Shown piece by piece: positions 17,583-26,265 of a DNA stretch of 52,440 nt; positions within the stretch are counted from its first letter, which is position 1, and the number at the start of each line of letters is the position of its first letter. The position numbers and the translations under genes were made by a program. The notes under the pieces are model-generated. The model was given only the letters and a program-made list of their open reading frames with translations, was not told the DNA's origin and ran no database searches. Source of the stretch: an uncultured Lachnospiraceae bacterium (GTDB lineage Bacteria > Bacillota > Clostridia > Lachnospirales > Lachnospiraceae); contig OMUU01000160.1 of assembly GCA_900314295.1 (NCBI GenBank), forward strand, positions 1 to 52,440. Direction: 5' to 3'.

Positions 17583-20222
17583 ATGGCATTGTCACCAATG
17601 ATGCAGAACTATCTGGCCACAAAGAAGGAATACGCGGACTGTGTCCTGTTCTACCGGGTCGGTGATTTCTATGAGATGTTTTATGACGACGCGAAGATGG
17701 TGTCCGAGGAACTGGAGCTGACGCTGACCGGAAAAGACTGCGGGCTGGAGGAGCGCGCTCCTATGTGCGGAATTCCTTTTCACGCAGCGGATACCTATAT
17801 CACCAGGCTGATCGGTCTGGGCCATAAGGTCGCCATCTGTGAGCAGGTGGAGGATCCGAAGCTGGCAAAGGGACTGGTGAAGCGAGAGGTCATCCGGGTA
17901 GTCACACCCGGCACCGTCATCAGTCAGGAGGAGCTCGATGAGACCAAAAACAACTATCTCATGTGTATCGTCTGTACCGCTGACCGCTATGGCATGTCCA
18001 TCGCGGACATTTCAACCGGACAATGCCTGGTGTCGGAGACCGATACGAGCCAGAAGCTCAAGGATGAAATCCAGAAATTCATGCCTTCGGAAATCATCTG
18101 CAACCAGAGCCTCCTGGTATCCGGTCTCGATATCGACGATCTCCGGAACAGACTCCGGATCTCTGTCTCCGCATTGGAGGACTATTTTTTTGACGATGTC
18201 TCCTGCGAAAAGATTTTGAAGAAGCATTTTCACGTCTCTTCTCTGAAAGGCCTGGGACTCGATGATTTCAGCTGCGGCACGATCGCCGCCGGCGCGCTGT
18301 TCCAGTACCTATATCAGACGCAGAAGAACGACATGGAGCAGATGACCTCCATCACGCCGTATTTTTCCGACCGTTTTATGCTGCTCGACAGCTCAACCCG
18401 CAGAAATCTGGAGCTGGTGGAGACGCTCCGGGAAAAGCAAAAGAAGGGATCTCTGCTCGGCGTTTTAGACCGCACAAAGACCGCCATGGGCGCCCGAATG
18501 CTCCGAAGCATCATTGAGCAGCCGCTCATCCATAAAAATGAAATTGAAAAACGACTGACCGCTGTGGAAGAGCTCACCGGCATGCCGATGATCCGGGATG
18601 AAATCCGCGAATATCTTCAGCCTGTCTATGACCTCGAACGGCTGTCAAGCCGAATCGCCTACCAGACGGCAAATCCCCGCGACCTGATTGCCTTCAAGTC
18701 CTCCCTTCAAATGCTTCCTTTTATCCGCCAGCTGCTGACCGGATTTCAGGGCGACCTTCTGAAAAATATCCAGGAGGATCTCGATCCGCTCGAGGATCTG
18801 TTTCACGCGATCGACGATGCCATCATTGACGACCCGCCCATGGCCATGAAGGAGGGGGGAATCATCAAGGACGGCTATAACGAACAGGTGGACAAATACC
18901 GCACCGCGAAAAAGGACGGTCAGAAATGGCTCTCGGACCTCGAAGCCGAGGAACGGGAGAAAACCGGCATACGGACGCTGCGAATCAAATACAGCCGGGT
19001 GTTCGGGTATTGTATCGAGGTGACGAATTCCTTCAAGGACAAGGTTCCCGATTACTATCAGAGAAAGCAGACCTTGACCGGATCCGAGCGTTACAGCACC
19101 GAGAAGCTCCGGCAGATAGAAGAGCAGATCTCTGGCGCAGAAGACCGGCTCGGTTCTCTGGAATATGAGCTGTTCTCCGATATCCGCGACACCATTGGAA
19201 AAAATGTGGCGCGCGTGCAGCGCACGGCAAAAGCCATCGCATCGCTCGATGTCTTCTGTTCCTTCTCCTATGTTGCCCAGCGGAACCGCTATGTGCGTCC
19301 GAAGCTGAACAAGGGAGGAAAGATCGATATCCGGGACGGCCGGCATCCGGTCGTTGAAAAAATGATCCCCGATGATCTTTTCATCTCCAATGACACCTAT
19401 CTGGACCAGCAGGATCACCGTGTCGCCATCATTACCGGCCCGAACATGGCCGGTAAATCCACCTACATGCGCCAGACGGCCCTGATCGTGCTGATGGCGC
19501 AGATTGGTTCCTTTGTGCCTGCGTCATCGGCAAATATCGGTATCGTGGACCGGATCTTCACCCGCGTCGGCGCCTCGGACGACCTGGCAAGCGGACAGTC
19601 CACCTTCATGGTGGAGATGAGTGAGGTGGCAAACATTCTGCGCAATGCTACCTCCGACAGCCTTTTGATTCTCGATGAAATCGGCCGGGGAACGAGCACC
19701 TTCGACGGCCTGTCTCTCGCATGGGCCATCACCGAATTTGTGGCCGATCCGAAGAAAATCGGCGCCAAGACACTCTTTGCGACGCATTTCCACGAGCTGA
19801 CCGAGCTCGAGGGAAAGATCGCAGGCGTCAACAACTACTGTGTCGCCGTCAAGGAAAAAGGCGACGGCATCGTTTTTCTCCGGAAAATCGTAAAGGGAGG
19901 CGCCGACAAGAGCTACGGCATTCAGGTCGCACGCCTCGCCGGTGTCCCCGAGGCCGTACTCGCACGATCAAAGGAGATCCTGGATCAGCTGTCCGACGCA
20001 GATATCACCGCCGCGATCAAGAATCTCACGGAAACCCGCCAGAAAAAGAACCGGCCCCGTCATTACGATACGGTAGATATGCAGCAGATGTCGCTCTTCG
20101 ATACGACCGACAACGACAAGATCATCAATGAAATCCGGGAGATCGACATTTCCACAATGACGCCGCTCGATGCGCTGAATATGCTGAATCATCTGCAAAA
20201 CGAGGTAAAAAACCGCTGGTAA
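17583..20222 (+). CDS. mutS: DNA mismatch repair protein MutS
   Basis: The 879-residue protein binds mismatches and starts repair. The mismatch-reading motif FYEMFYDDA lies near residue 30. The clamp and lever domains fill the middle. The ATPase has Walker A GPNMAGKS at 619-626, followed by LLILDEIGRGTSTFDG and ATHFHELTEL. I chose ATG 17583 because MALSPMMQNYL is the typical N-terminus and GAGAGG lies upstream; a TTG at 17559 would add 8 atypical residues. A CCGCTG/CAGCGG hairpin spans the stop codon. mutL follows after 67 bp. Confidence 0.97.
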   Translation: MALSPMMQNYLATKKEYADCVLFYRVGDFYEMFYDDAKMVSEELELTLTGKDCGLEERAPMCGIPFHAADTYITRLIGLGHKVAICEQVEDPKLAKGLVKREVIRVVTPGTVISQEELDETKNNYLMCIVCTADRYGMSIADISTGQCLVSETDTSQKLKDEIQKFMPSEIICNQSLLVSGLDIDDLRNRLRISVSALEDYFFDDVSCEKILKKHFHVSSLKGLGLDDFSCGTIAAGALFQYLYQTQKNDMEQMTSITPYFSDRFMLLDSSTRRNLELVETLREKQKKGSLLGVLDRTKTAMGARMLRSIIEQPLIHKNEIEKRLTAVEELTGMPMIRDEIREYLQPVYDLERLSSRIAYQTANPRDLIAFKSSLQMLPFIRQLLTGFQGDLLKNIQEDLDPLEDLFHAIDDAIIDDPPMAMKEGGIIKDGYNEQVDKYRTAKKDGQKWLSDLEAEEREKTGIRTLRIKYSRVFGYCIEVTNSFKDKVPDYYQRKQTLTGSERYSTEKLRQIEEQISGAEDRLGSLEYELFSDIRDTIGKNVARVQRTAKAIASLDVFCSFSYVAQRNRYVRPKLNKGGKIDIRDGRHPVVEKMIPDDLFISNDTYLDQQDHRVAIITGPNMAGKSTYMRQTALIVLMAQIGSFVPASSANIGIVDRIFTRVGASDDLASGQSTFMVEMSEVANILRNATSDSLLILDEIGRGTSTFDGLSLAWAITEFVADPKKIGAKTLFATHFHELTELEGKIAGVNNYCVAVKEKGDGIVFLRKIVKGGADKSYGIQVARLAGVPEAVLARSKEILDQLSDADITAAIKNLTETRQKKNRPRHYDTVDMQQMSLFDTTDNDKIINEIREIDISTMTPLDALNMLNHLQNEVKNRW

Positions 20223-20289
20223 GCAGCGGGAGAAGAAAGCAGCCGCACCCGAACAGCCCTACAGCAAGGAAAGATAACAGGAAACAGAA

Positions 20290-22224
20290 ATGAGAGCAAT
20301 CGAATTACTGGATAAAGCCACAATCGATAAGATCGCCGCCGGAGAGGTTGTCGAGCGCCCTGCTTCTGTCATCAAGGAGCTCACGGAAAATGCCATCGAT
20401 GCCGCCGCAACAGCCATTACCATTGAAATCCGCGACGGCGGCACCACCTTCATGCGGATCACAGACAACGGAGCCGGCATTCCCGCCGACCAGGTCCGAA
20501 AAGCTTTCCTGCGTCACGCAACGAGCAAAATCCGGAAGGTGGAGGATCTGACGAACATATCCTCTCTTGGCTTTCGCGGTGAGGCATTATCAAGCATCGC
20601 CGCGGTTGCTCAGGTAGAATGCATCACGAAAACGCCAGAGGCGCTGACCGGCATCCGCTATACCATAGAAGGCGGAGCCGAAAAGGAATTCGAAGAGATC
20701 GGCGCACCGGAGGGCACGACCTTTATCATCCGCAATCTCTTCTACAACACGCCTGCCCGCGCAAAGTTTCTGAAATCCCCGATGTCCGAGGGAAATCACG
20801 TCAGCAGCTTTGTGGAAGAGCTGGCTCTTTCCCACCCGGAAATCTCGTTCAAATTCATCCAGAACGGCCAGAACCGCCTGTACACAAGCGGCAATGGAAA
20901 CTTGAAGGAAATCGTCTATCAGATTTTCGGCAGAGACCTCACCAGAGAGCTGATTCCCATTCATGCCAGGACAGATCTGATGGAGATCGACGGTTTCATC
21001 GGCAATCCGAATGTGGCACGCGGCAACCGGAATTTTGAATATTACTTCGTGAACGGAAGATATGTGAAAAGCCAGCTTCTCGCGAAGACCATTGAGGATG
21101 CGTACCACGGCTTTCTCATGCAGCACAAATATCCCTTCACGCTGCTGTATCTGAATATCGACGGCGAGAAGGTGGATGTAAACGTACACCCGCAGAAGCT
21201 CGAGGTGCGCTTCTCCAGTCAGGAGGACATCTATCATCAGCTCTGTCTGGCGATCCAGAATACGCTCATGAATCGTGAACGGATCCCCGAGGTTCCGGTA
21301 GGACGTGAACCTCATCGAAGTGCCGACCATGCGGGAAGGCTGCCGGTCCTTTCAAAGTCTGCGCCGGAGCCCTTCGAACGTGCGCGGCGTATGGAAACCG
21401 CATCATCCGTTCGGGAGGGAGAACCGGACTATCAGAAATCATCCCGCACAGGCGCCAGCATATCCGGCACATCCGACATACCCGAGAAGCACATGCCGAT
21501 TTCATCGCATTCCGATCCGGCGTTGCGCCCGGACGCGAATGCAAAACAGGATACTCCAATCCTGGCTTCTGCCCCTGTCGCCGCATCCGCCCCGGAACAG
21601 ATGAGTTTCTTTCCATCGGAAGAAAAAAAGGTGCTTTCTCCCAGCTCCAGAAAACAGTTCCGAATCATCGGTCAGATCTTCGAAACCTACTGGATCATTG
21701 AATACCGGGACGCTCTGTATATCATCGACCAGCATGCCGCACATGAAAAGGTCAATTATGAGCGGATGATGAAGAATTACAGGGAAAAGAAAATCAACGC
21801 CCAGATGCTCTATCCCGCGATCGTCGTAAATCTGAGTGCAAAGGAAGCGGGCATCCTGGAGAAAAACCTGGACATCTTCGCACGTCTTGGATTCGAGATT
21901 GAATCCTTCGGCGGAACCTCCTTTAAGATCAATTCCGTTCCGGACAATCTGTACGCAGTCGCTTCCGATCGTCTGTTCACGGAAATTCTGGATCAGCTGA
22001 CGGAAATCGGAGACGTCTCCCCGGAGAGCATCCCGGAGAAAATTGCGTCCATGTCCTGCAAGGCCGCCGTCAAGGGCAACAGCATGCTGTCGCTGAAGGA
22101 GGCAGACGCATTGATCGATGAGCTGCTCACGCTGGAAAATCCCTATAACTGTCCCCACGGCCGACCTACCATTATCAAAATGACCAAATATGATCTGGAC
22201 AGAAAATTTAAGCGAATCGTATAA
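20290..22224 (+). CDS. mutL: DNA mismatch repair protein MutL
   Basis: The 644-residue partner of MutS has an N-terminal GHKL ATPase (KIAAGEVVERPASVIKEL, DNGAGI, TSKI, SLGFRGEAL). A poorly conserved, Pro/Ser-rich linker covers about 345-450. The C-terminal dimerisation/endonuclease domain starts near IIGQIFETYWIIEY. The endonuclease signature DQHAAHEKVNYE, an SCKAAVKGN block and the terminal CPHGRPT are present. They indicate a nicking MutL, consistent with a lineage lacking MutH. It lies in a mutS-mutL-miaA run. Confidence 0.96.
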   Translation: MRAIELLDKATIDKIAAGEVVERPASVIKELTENAIDAAATAITIEIRDGGTTFMRITDNGAGIPADQVRKAFLRHATSKIRKVEDLTNISSLGFRGEALSSIAAVAQVECITKTPEALTGIRYTIEGGAEKEFEEIGAPEGTTFIIRNLFYNTPARAKFLKSPMSEGNHVSSFVEELALSHPEISFKFIQNGQNRLYTSGNGNLKEIVYQIFGRDLTRELIPIHARTDLMEIDGFIGNPNVARGNRNFEYYFVNGRYVKSQLLAKTIEDAYHGFLMQHKYPFTLLYLNIDGEKVDVNVHPQKLEVRFSSQEDIYHQLCLAIQNTLMNRERIPEVPVGREPHRSADHAGRLPVLSKSAPEPFERARRMETASSVREGEPDYQKSSRTGASISGTSDIPEKHMPISSHSDPALRPDANAKQDTPILASAPVAASAPEQMSFFPSEEKKVLSPSSRKQFRIIGQIFETYWIIEYRDALYIIDQHAAHEKVNYERMMKNYREKKINAQMLYPAIVVNLSAKEAGILEKNLDIFARLGFEIESFGGTSFKINSVPDNLYAVASDRLFTEILDQLTEIGDVSPESIPEKIASMSCKAAVKGNSMLSLKEADALIDELLTLENPYNCPHGRPTIIKMTKYDLDRKFKRIV

Positions 22225-22302
22225 TACACAAATCTGAGTAGATTTTATCATGCGGATCATGCCTGGAAAGCAGAGATCGCGTAAATAAGAGGGCAGCAAT
22301 CC

Positions 22303-23277
22303 ATGTCATTTGATTACGAAAATCTTCAGAAAAAACCGGTTCTTGTACTAACCGGCCCCACAGCTGTCGGCAAGACCGCTCTTTCCCTGAAGCTGGCAAA
22401 GGCGGTCAACGGAGCGGTTGTCTCCGCGGATTCCATGCAGGTCTACCGGGGTATGAATATCGGATCGGCGAAGATCCTGCCGGAGGAACGGCAGGGTATT
22501 CCCCATTATCTGATCGATGTGCTGGAGCCCGAGGAGGATTTCAACGTCGCTCTTTTCAAAAAAATGGCTCTTCAAGCGATGAATGAAATCTGGAAAAACG
22601 GGCAGGTGCCTGTGATTACCGGAGGAACCGGTTTTTATATCCAGGCTGTGCTGAGGGACATCGATTTTTCCGAAAGCGACGGAAAATCCGATATCCGCGA
22701 CGCCTATGAGCAGATGGCGGAAGAGAAGGGCCCGGAGGCCCTGCACGCCCTACTTGCTGAAAAGGACCCGGAGGCGGCGCGCGCAATTCATCCGAACAAT
22801 CGGAAGCGTGTCATCCGGGCGCTGGAATTTTATGATCAGACGGGAACGCCCATATCCAGACACAACGAGGAGCAGCGCGCAAAGGACTCTCCCTACTGTT
22901 ATCTCTATTTTGTACTGAATGACGAACGGGAGAAATTATACCAGCAGATCGACCGCAGGGTCGATCAGATGATCGCCGACGGCCTGGTCGATGAGGTCCG
23001 CCGTCTCAAGGACCGCGGACTGACGGAGGATCACGTCTCCATGAAGGGGCTGGGATACAAGGAGCTGTTTCCCTACCTGGACGGCAAATGTTCGTTAGAG
23101 GAAGCTGTCGAGATCATCAAGCGCGACACCCGTCACTTTGCCAAGCGCCAGATCACCTGGTTCAAGCGGGAGAGCGGCATCATCTGGGTCAACAAGAATG
23201 AATTTCACTACGATGACGATGCCATCCTGGATTACATGCTGGAACAATGGCGCATTGCTTTACGAAATATGTGCTGA
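22303..23277 (+). CDS. miaA: tRNA dimethylallyltransferase MiaA
   Basis: The 324-residue enzyme transfers the dimethylallyl group to A37 of tRNAs, making the substrate of MiaB. The P-loop GPTAVGKTALS lies near residue 18. SADSMQVYRGMNIGSAK, PVITGGTGFYIQA and the C-terminal RDTRHFAKRQITWFKRE are family hallmarks. It starts about 80 bp after mutL and ends 23 bp before the PLP enzyme gene. Confidence 0.97.
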   Translation: MSFDYENLQKKPVLVLTGPTAVGKTALSLKLAKAVNGAVVSADSMQVYRGMNIGSAKILPEERQGIPHYLIDVLEPEEDFNVALFKKMALQAMNEIWKNGQVPVITGGTGFYIQAVLRDIDFSESDGKSDIRDAYEQMAEEKGPEALHALLAEKDPEAARAIHPNNRKRVIRALEFYDQTGTPISRHNEEQRAKDSPYCYLYFVLNDEREKLYQQIDRRVDQMIADGLVDEVRRLKDRGLTEDHVSMKGLGYKELFPYLDGKCSLEEAVEIIKRDTRHFAKRQITWFKRESGIIWVNKNEFHYDDDAILDYMLEQWRIALRNMC

Positions 23278-23300
23278 ATAAGCTAGAAAACGAGGTTAAG

Positions 23301-24587
23301 ATGACAAAAGAAGAAATCGAAATGTATGAAAGCTTTGGTATAGCCGAAAAAACCGCCGCATTCTGCGCCAAGATCGCCGACTCCCTTAGCGAACGCTTCC
23401 GGAAGATCGATGAAACCGCGGAATACAACCAGCTGAAGGTCATCCGGGCGATGCAGGAGAACCGTGTCAGCGAAGCGTGTCTCTATCCCTCCACGGGATA
23501 CGGGTATAATGACATGGGCCGGGATACCCTCGAGAAAGTATTCGCATCCACCTTCCACACCGAAGATGCACTGGTCCGCCCGTTGATTGCCTGCGGGACC
23601 CACGCACTCGGAATCGCTCTTTCCGGAAATCTCCGCCCCGGAGACGAGCTTCTCTCGCCTGTCGGAAAGCCCTACGATACCCTCGAGGAAGTTATCGGAA
23701 TCCGTCCGTCCCGCGGTTCTCTCGCGGAATATGGCGTCACCTACCGTCAGGTTGATCTGCTCCCGGACGGCTCCTTTGACTATGAAGGAATCCGCGGCGC
23801 ATTGAATGAGCGCACGAAGCTGGTCACCATCCAGCGCTCCAAGGGATATCAGACCCGCCACACCTTCTCCGTGAAGGAGATCGGCGATCTGATTCATTTC
23901 ATTAAGTCCATCCGCCCGGATGTAATCTGCATGGTTGACAACTGCTACGGAGAATTCGTGGAGCGAATCGAGCCCACCGACGTCGGCGCAGACATGATGG
24001 TCGGATCCCTGATCAAGAATCCAGGGGGCGGACTTGCTCCCATCGGCGGATACATCGTCGGCAAAAAAGAATGTGTGGCGAATGCCGCCTGCCGTCTGAC
24101 CACGCCTGGTCTCGGCAAGGAGGTCGGCGCATCGATCGGCACCAATCCGGCCTTCTATCAGGGATTTTTCCTTGCCCCGACGGTCACCGCAAGCGCCCTG
24201 AAGAGCGCAATTTTTGCCGCAAATATTTATGAAAGGCTCGGCTTCCCCGTCGTTCCGAACGCGACGGAGGACCGCCATGACATCATTCAGGCTGTCACCT
24301 TCGGTAAGCCGGAGGGTGTGATCGCCTTCTGTCAGGGCATTCAGGCTGCTGCACCGGTAGACAGCTATGTCACCCCGGAGCCATGGCCGATGCCCGGCTA
24401 TGATTCGGATGTCATCATGGCCGCCGGCGCCTTTGTACAGGGCTCCTCCATCGAGCTTTCGGCAGACGGACCGATCAAGCCGCCTTATGCCGTCTATTTT
24501 CAGGGTGGACTCACCTGGCCTCACGGCAAGCTCGGTATCATCATGAGCCTCCAGAAGGTGATAGATGCCGGACTCGTCAATCTGTAA
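23301..24587 (+). CDS. YnbB-like PLP-dependent enzyme (methionine gamma-lyase family)
   Basis: The 428-residue fold-type I PLP enzyme belongs to the aluminium-resistance/YnbB group of Cys/Met-metabolism enzymes. The likely Schiff-base lysine is K239 in GSLIKNPGGG. Asp in MVDNCYGE, in the usual position for the pyridine-nitrogen contact, precedes it. ATG 23301 is favoured because GAGG lies 5 nt upstream; an earlier start at 23247 would overlap miaA. The true substrate of this group is not settled, so methionine gamma-lyase should be treated as a family label. Confidence 0.88.
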   Translation: MTKEEIEMYESFGIAEKTAAFCAKIADSLSERFRKIDETAEYNQLKVIRAMQENRVSEACLYPSTGYGYNDMGRDTLEKVFASTFHTEDALVRPLIACGTHALGIALSGNLRPGDELLSPVGKPYDTLEEVIGIRPSRGSLAEYGVTYRQVDLLPDGSFDYEGIRGALNERTKLVTIQRSKGYQTRHTFSVKEIGDLIHFIKSIRPDVICMVDNCYGEFVERIEPTDVGADMMVGSLIKNPGGGLAPIGGYIVGKKECVANAACRLTTPGLGKEVGASIGTNPAFYQGFFLAPTVTASALKSAIFAANIYERLGFPVVPNATEDRHDIIQAVTFGKPEGVIAFCQGIQAAAPVDSYVTPEPWPMPGYDSDVIMAAGAFVQGSSIELSADGPIKPPYAVYFQGGLTWPHGKLGIIMSLQKVIDAGLVNL

Positions 24588-24658
24588 ACGCCTGCGCGTT
24601 AAGAACACGAAAAAATCAGGGACAGAAACATTGAAAAGGGGATTTAAAGGGGATTTCT

Positions 24659-25891
24659 ATGGACGAACAGCTGATCGTAATCGGCGGCGGAGCATCCGGT
24701 CTCATGGCTGCCATCACCGCCGCCCGGAGGGGAAGGAAGGTAATCGTCCTGGAGCAGAATGAAAAGCCCGGGCGCAAGCTTCTGGCAACCGGAAATGGAA
24801 AGTGCAATCTGACCAACCTGGATCTGTCAGAAGCTCACTACAGAGGAGGAGACTCCCGCCTGATTGGCAGTATTCTGTCGTCGTTCACAAACCATGATGC
24901 GATTGACTTTTTCCAGGAGCTCGGTCTGAAAACGATCGACAGAAACGGCTGGGTGTATCCCTACACCGAACAGGCATCCCAGGTACTCCGTCTGCTCCTC
25001 CTCGAGGCAGAAAAATACCGGGTAAAGATCAAATCAAAGGAACAGGTCACGTCCATTAGCTGCATGGATGGTCTTTTCCTTGTCTCAACGCTTACATGGA
25101 CCTATAAGGCTTCTCGTGTAATCATCGCTACAGGAAGTCCTGCTTCCGCAGTACGTGGTTCCTCCGGCGACGTCATGCAATTTGCCCGCGATCTTCATCT
25201 CGATACCGTACCGTTTCTTCCCGCGCTTGTACCTCTTCGAATCCGTGAAAATGTGACAAACCGATGGGCCGGCACTCGTGTCCGCGCCTCGGTCTCGATC
25301 TATACCGATTCGGTCTTCACCGCGTCTGAAATCGGTGAAATTCAGCTCACCGATTTCGGAATCTCAGGTATTCCCGTGTTCCAGGTCAGCCGCTATGCGG
25401 CAGAGGGAATCAACCGCGGACGGAAGGTCAACGCCGTGCTCGACTTCATGCCGGATATCTCCGAAGAGGATCTCGAGAATGACCTGGAAAAAAGAGCCGC
25501 CTCGCGCCCGAATGCACCGCTTTCGGACCTTTTGATCGGTCTTCTTCCCGACAAACTCACCACCTTGTTCAATGACAAAGGCATTCGTTCATCCAATAAC
25601 GCCTGCATGGAAAAGATACAGAAGGCTTTCCGGAAGACCGCCCGGCAAATAAAGCAGTACACCGTCACCATCACCGGAACCGCATCTTTGAAACAGGCGC
25701 AGATCTGCTCAGGAGGAATTCCTGCGAAGGAGCTCACGGATCACCTGGAGTCCAGAAAAATCCCCGGGCTCTATTTTGCCGGAGAAGCCATTGATGTAGA
25801 CGGAGAGTGCGGAGGCTACAATCTCCAATGGGCCTGGTCCAGCGGATATGTGGCGGGAATTTCCTGCACTTCTTCCGTCCATATTCTATAG
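24659..25891 (+). CDS. HI0933/BaiN-family flavoprotein
   Basis: The 410-residue NAD(P)/FAD-dependent oxidoreductase has the dinucleotide-binding GGGASGLMAAITAARRG at the N-terminus and KPGRKLLATGNGKCNLTN just after, the HI0933 signature. The C-terminus has the FAD contact GLYFAGEAIDVDGECGGYNLQWAWSSG (key residues G-E-x-D-x-x-G-x-x-G-G-Y-N). Relatives include BaiN, implicated in bile-acid 7-dehydroxylation, and aminoacetone-oxidase-like proteins, but substrate cannot be told from sequence. It is the last housekeeping gene before the pilus region. Confidence 0.88.
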   Translation: MDEQLIVIGGGASGLMAAITAARRGRKVIVLEQNEKPGRKLLATGNGKCNLTNLDLSEAHYRGGDSRLIGSILSSFTNHDAIDFFQELGLKTIDRNGWVYPYTEQASQVLRLLLLEAEKYRVKIKSKEQVTSISCMDGLFLVSTLTWTYKASRVIIATGSPASAVRGSSGDVMQFARDLHLDTVPFLPALVPLRIRENVTNRWAGTRVRASVSIYTDSVFTASEIGEIQLTDFGISGIPVFQVSRYAAEGINRGRKVNAVLDFMPDISEEDLENDLEKRAASRPNAPLSDLLIGLLPDKLTTLFNDKGIRSSNNACMEKIQKAFRKTARQIKQYTVTITGTASLKQAQICSGGIPAKELTDHLESRKIPGLYFAGEAIDVDGECGGYNLQWAWSSGYVAGISCTSSVHIL

Positions 25892-25903
25892 CTCAAAAAA
25901 TAA

Positions 25904-26003
25904 ACATATGAGGTTCAGGCAAAGGTACTGTAAAATCCTTGCCGTACATAGTTGTGAGTTAACAGTAACCCAAAATACACATATGTGGCGCAGGCAAAGA
26001 TAC
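25904..26003 (+). repeat. Dispersed repeat copy D with flanking 25-bp direct repeats
   Basis: Copy D has the core GCAAAGGTACTGTAAAATCC at about 25919-25938, then TTGCCGTACATAGTTGTGAGTTAACAGTAAC. Its first 25 bp (25904-25928, ACATATG..CAGGCAAAGGTAC) recur in the same orientation at 25979-26003 with about five mismatches. The second copy ends 11 bp before the -35 box of the pilus promoter. Confidence 0.65.
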
Positions 26004-26010
26004 CATTCTT

Positions 26011-26080
26011 TAGGTTTACAGGAAGAAATTGTTATGCTATAATGCATATATTCACAGACAATTTCTTTCTGTATTTCCTA
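26011..26080. promoter_or_regulatory. Quasi-palindrome centred on the pilus-operon -10 box
   Basis: ACAGGAAGAAATTGT (26018-26032) and ACAATTTCTTTCTGT (26058-26072) are inverted repeats with 14 of 15 matches. The match extends outward to TAGG (26011-26014) and CCTA (26077-26080) with small gaps. The centre near 26045 coincides with ATGCAT just after TATAAT. The left arm overlaps the -35 box and spacer. This could be an operator, or in read-through RNA a long hairpin. Confidence 0.65.
26015..26043 (+). promoter_or_regulatory. Strong sigma-A promoter of the pilus operon
   Basis: TTTACA (26015-26020) and TATAAT (26038-26043) have a 17-bp spacer. TGC directly ahead of the -10 makes it an extended -10 promoter. 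Transcription would begin near 26050, about 216 nt before the first gene. Confidence 0.8.
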
Positions 26081-26250
26081 TTTACTCTTATTTTTCTTTA
26101 TTTAAACTGATCTATTCTATTTACACCGATCTATTCATTTTCATCTATTTTGTTTATACCAATCTATTCTATTTTACCCATTTACTCTATTTTATATCTT
26201 ACTTTCATCAATATTCATTCTTTTTTCTATTCATTTATTCAGTCACATCT
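26073..26250 (+). other. G-poor, T/C-rich leader of the pilus operon
   Basis: Within about 178 nt only about four G occur, while T and C dominate. Imperfect repeats of GATCTATTC (26109, 26128) and AATCTATTC (26161) are visible. The frame leading into the sortase is open here, but its product is low-complexity and a good ribosome site exists only before 26266. The leader should be unstructured RNA; a Rho-loading or protein-binding leader is possible. Confidence 0.6.
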
Positions 26251-26265
26251 TTACAGAAGGACTCT

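Noticed and set aside
23283..24608. Minus-strand open frame of 441 codons opposite the PLP enzyme gene
   Set aside because: No ribosome site and no family features; the plus strand carries a conserved enzyme with its catalytic lysine.
26011..26080. Proven invertible promoter switch at the pilus operon
   Set aside because: The inner segment is only 25 bp and no recombinase gene is nearby, so inversion is kept as one hypothesis, not called as a feature.
26029..26265. N-terminal extension of the class B sortase from ATG 26029
   Set aside because: This start lies upstream of the predicted transcription start, and the extension is translated G-poor leader sequence. ATG 26266 has the ribosome site and gives a normal sortase N-terminus.
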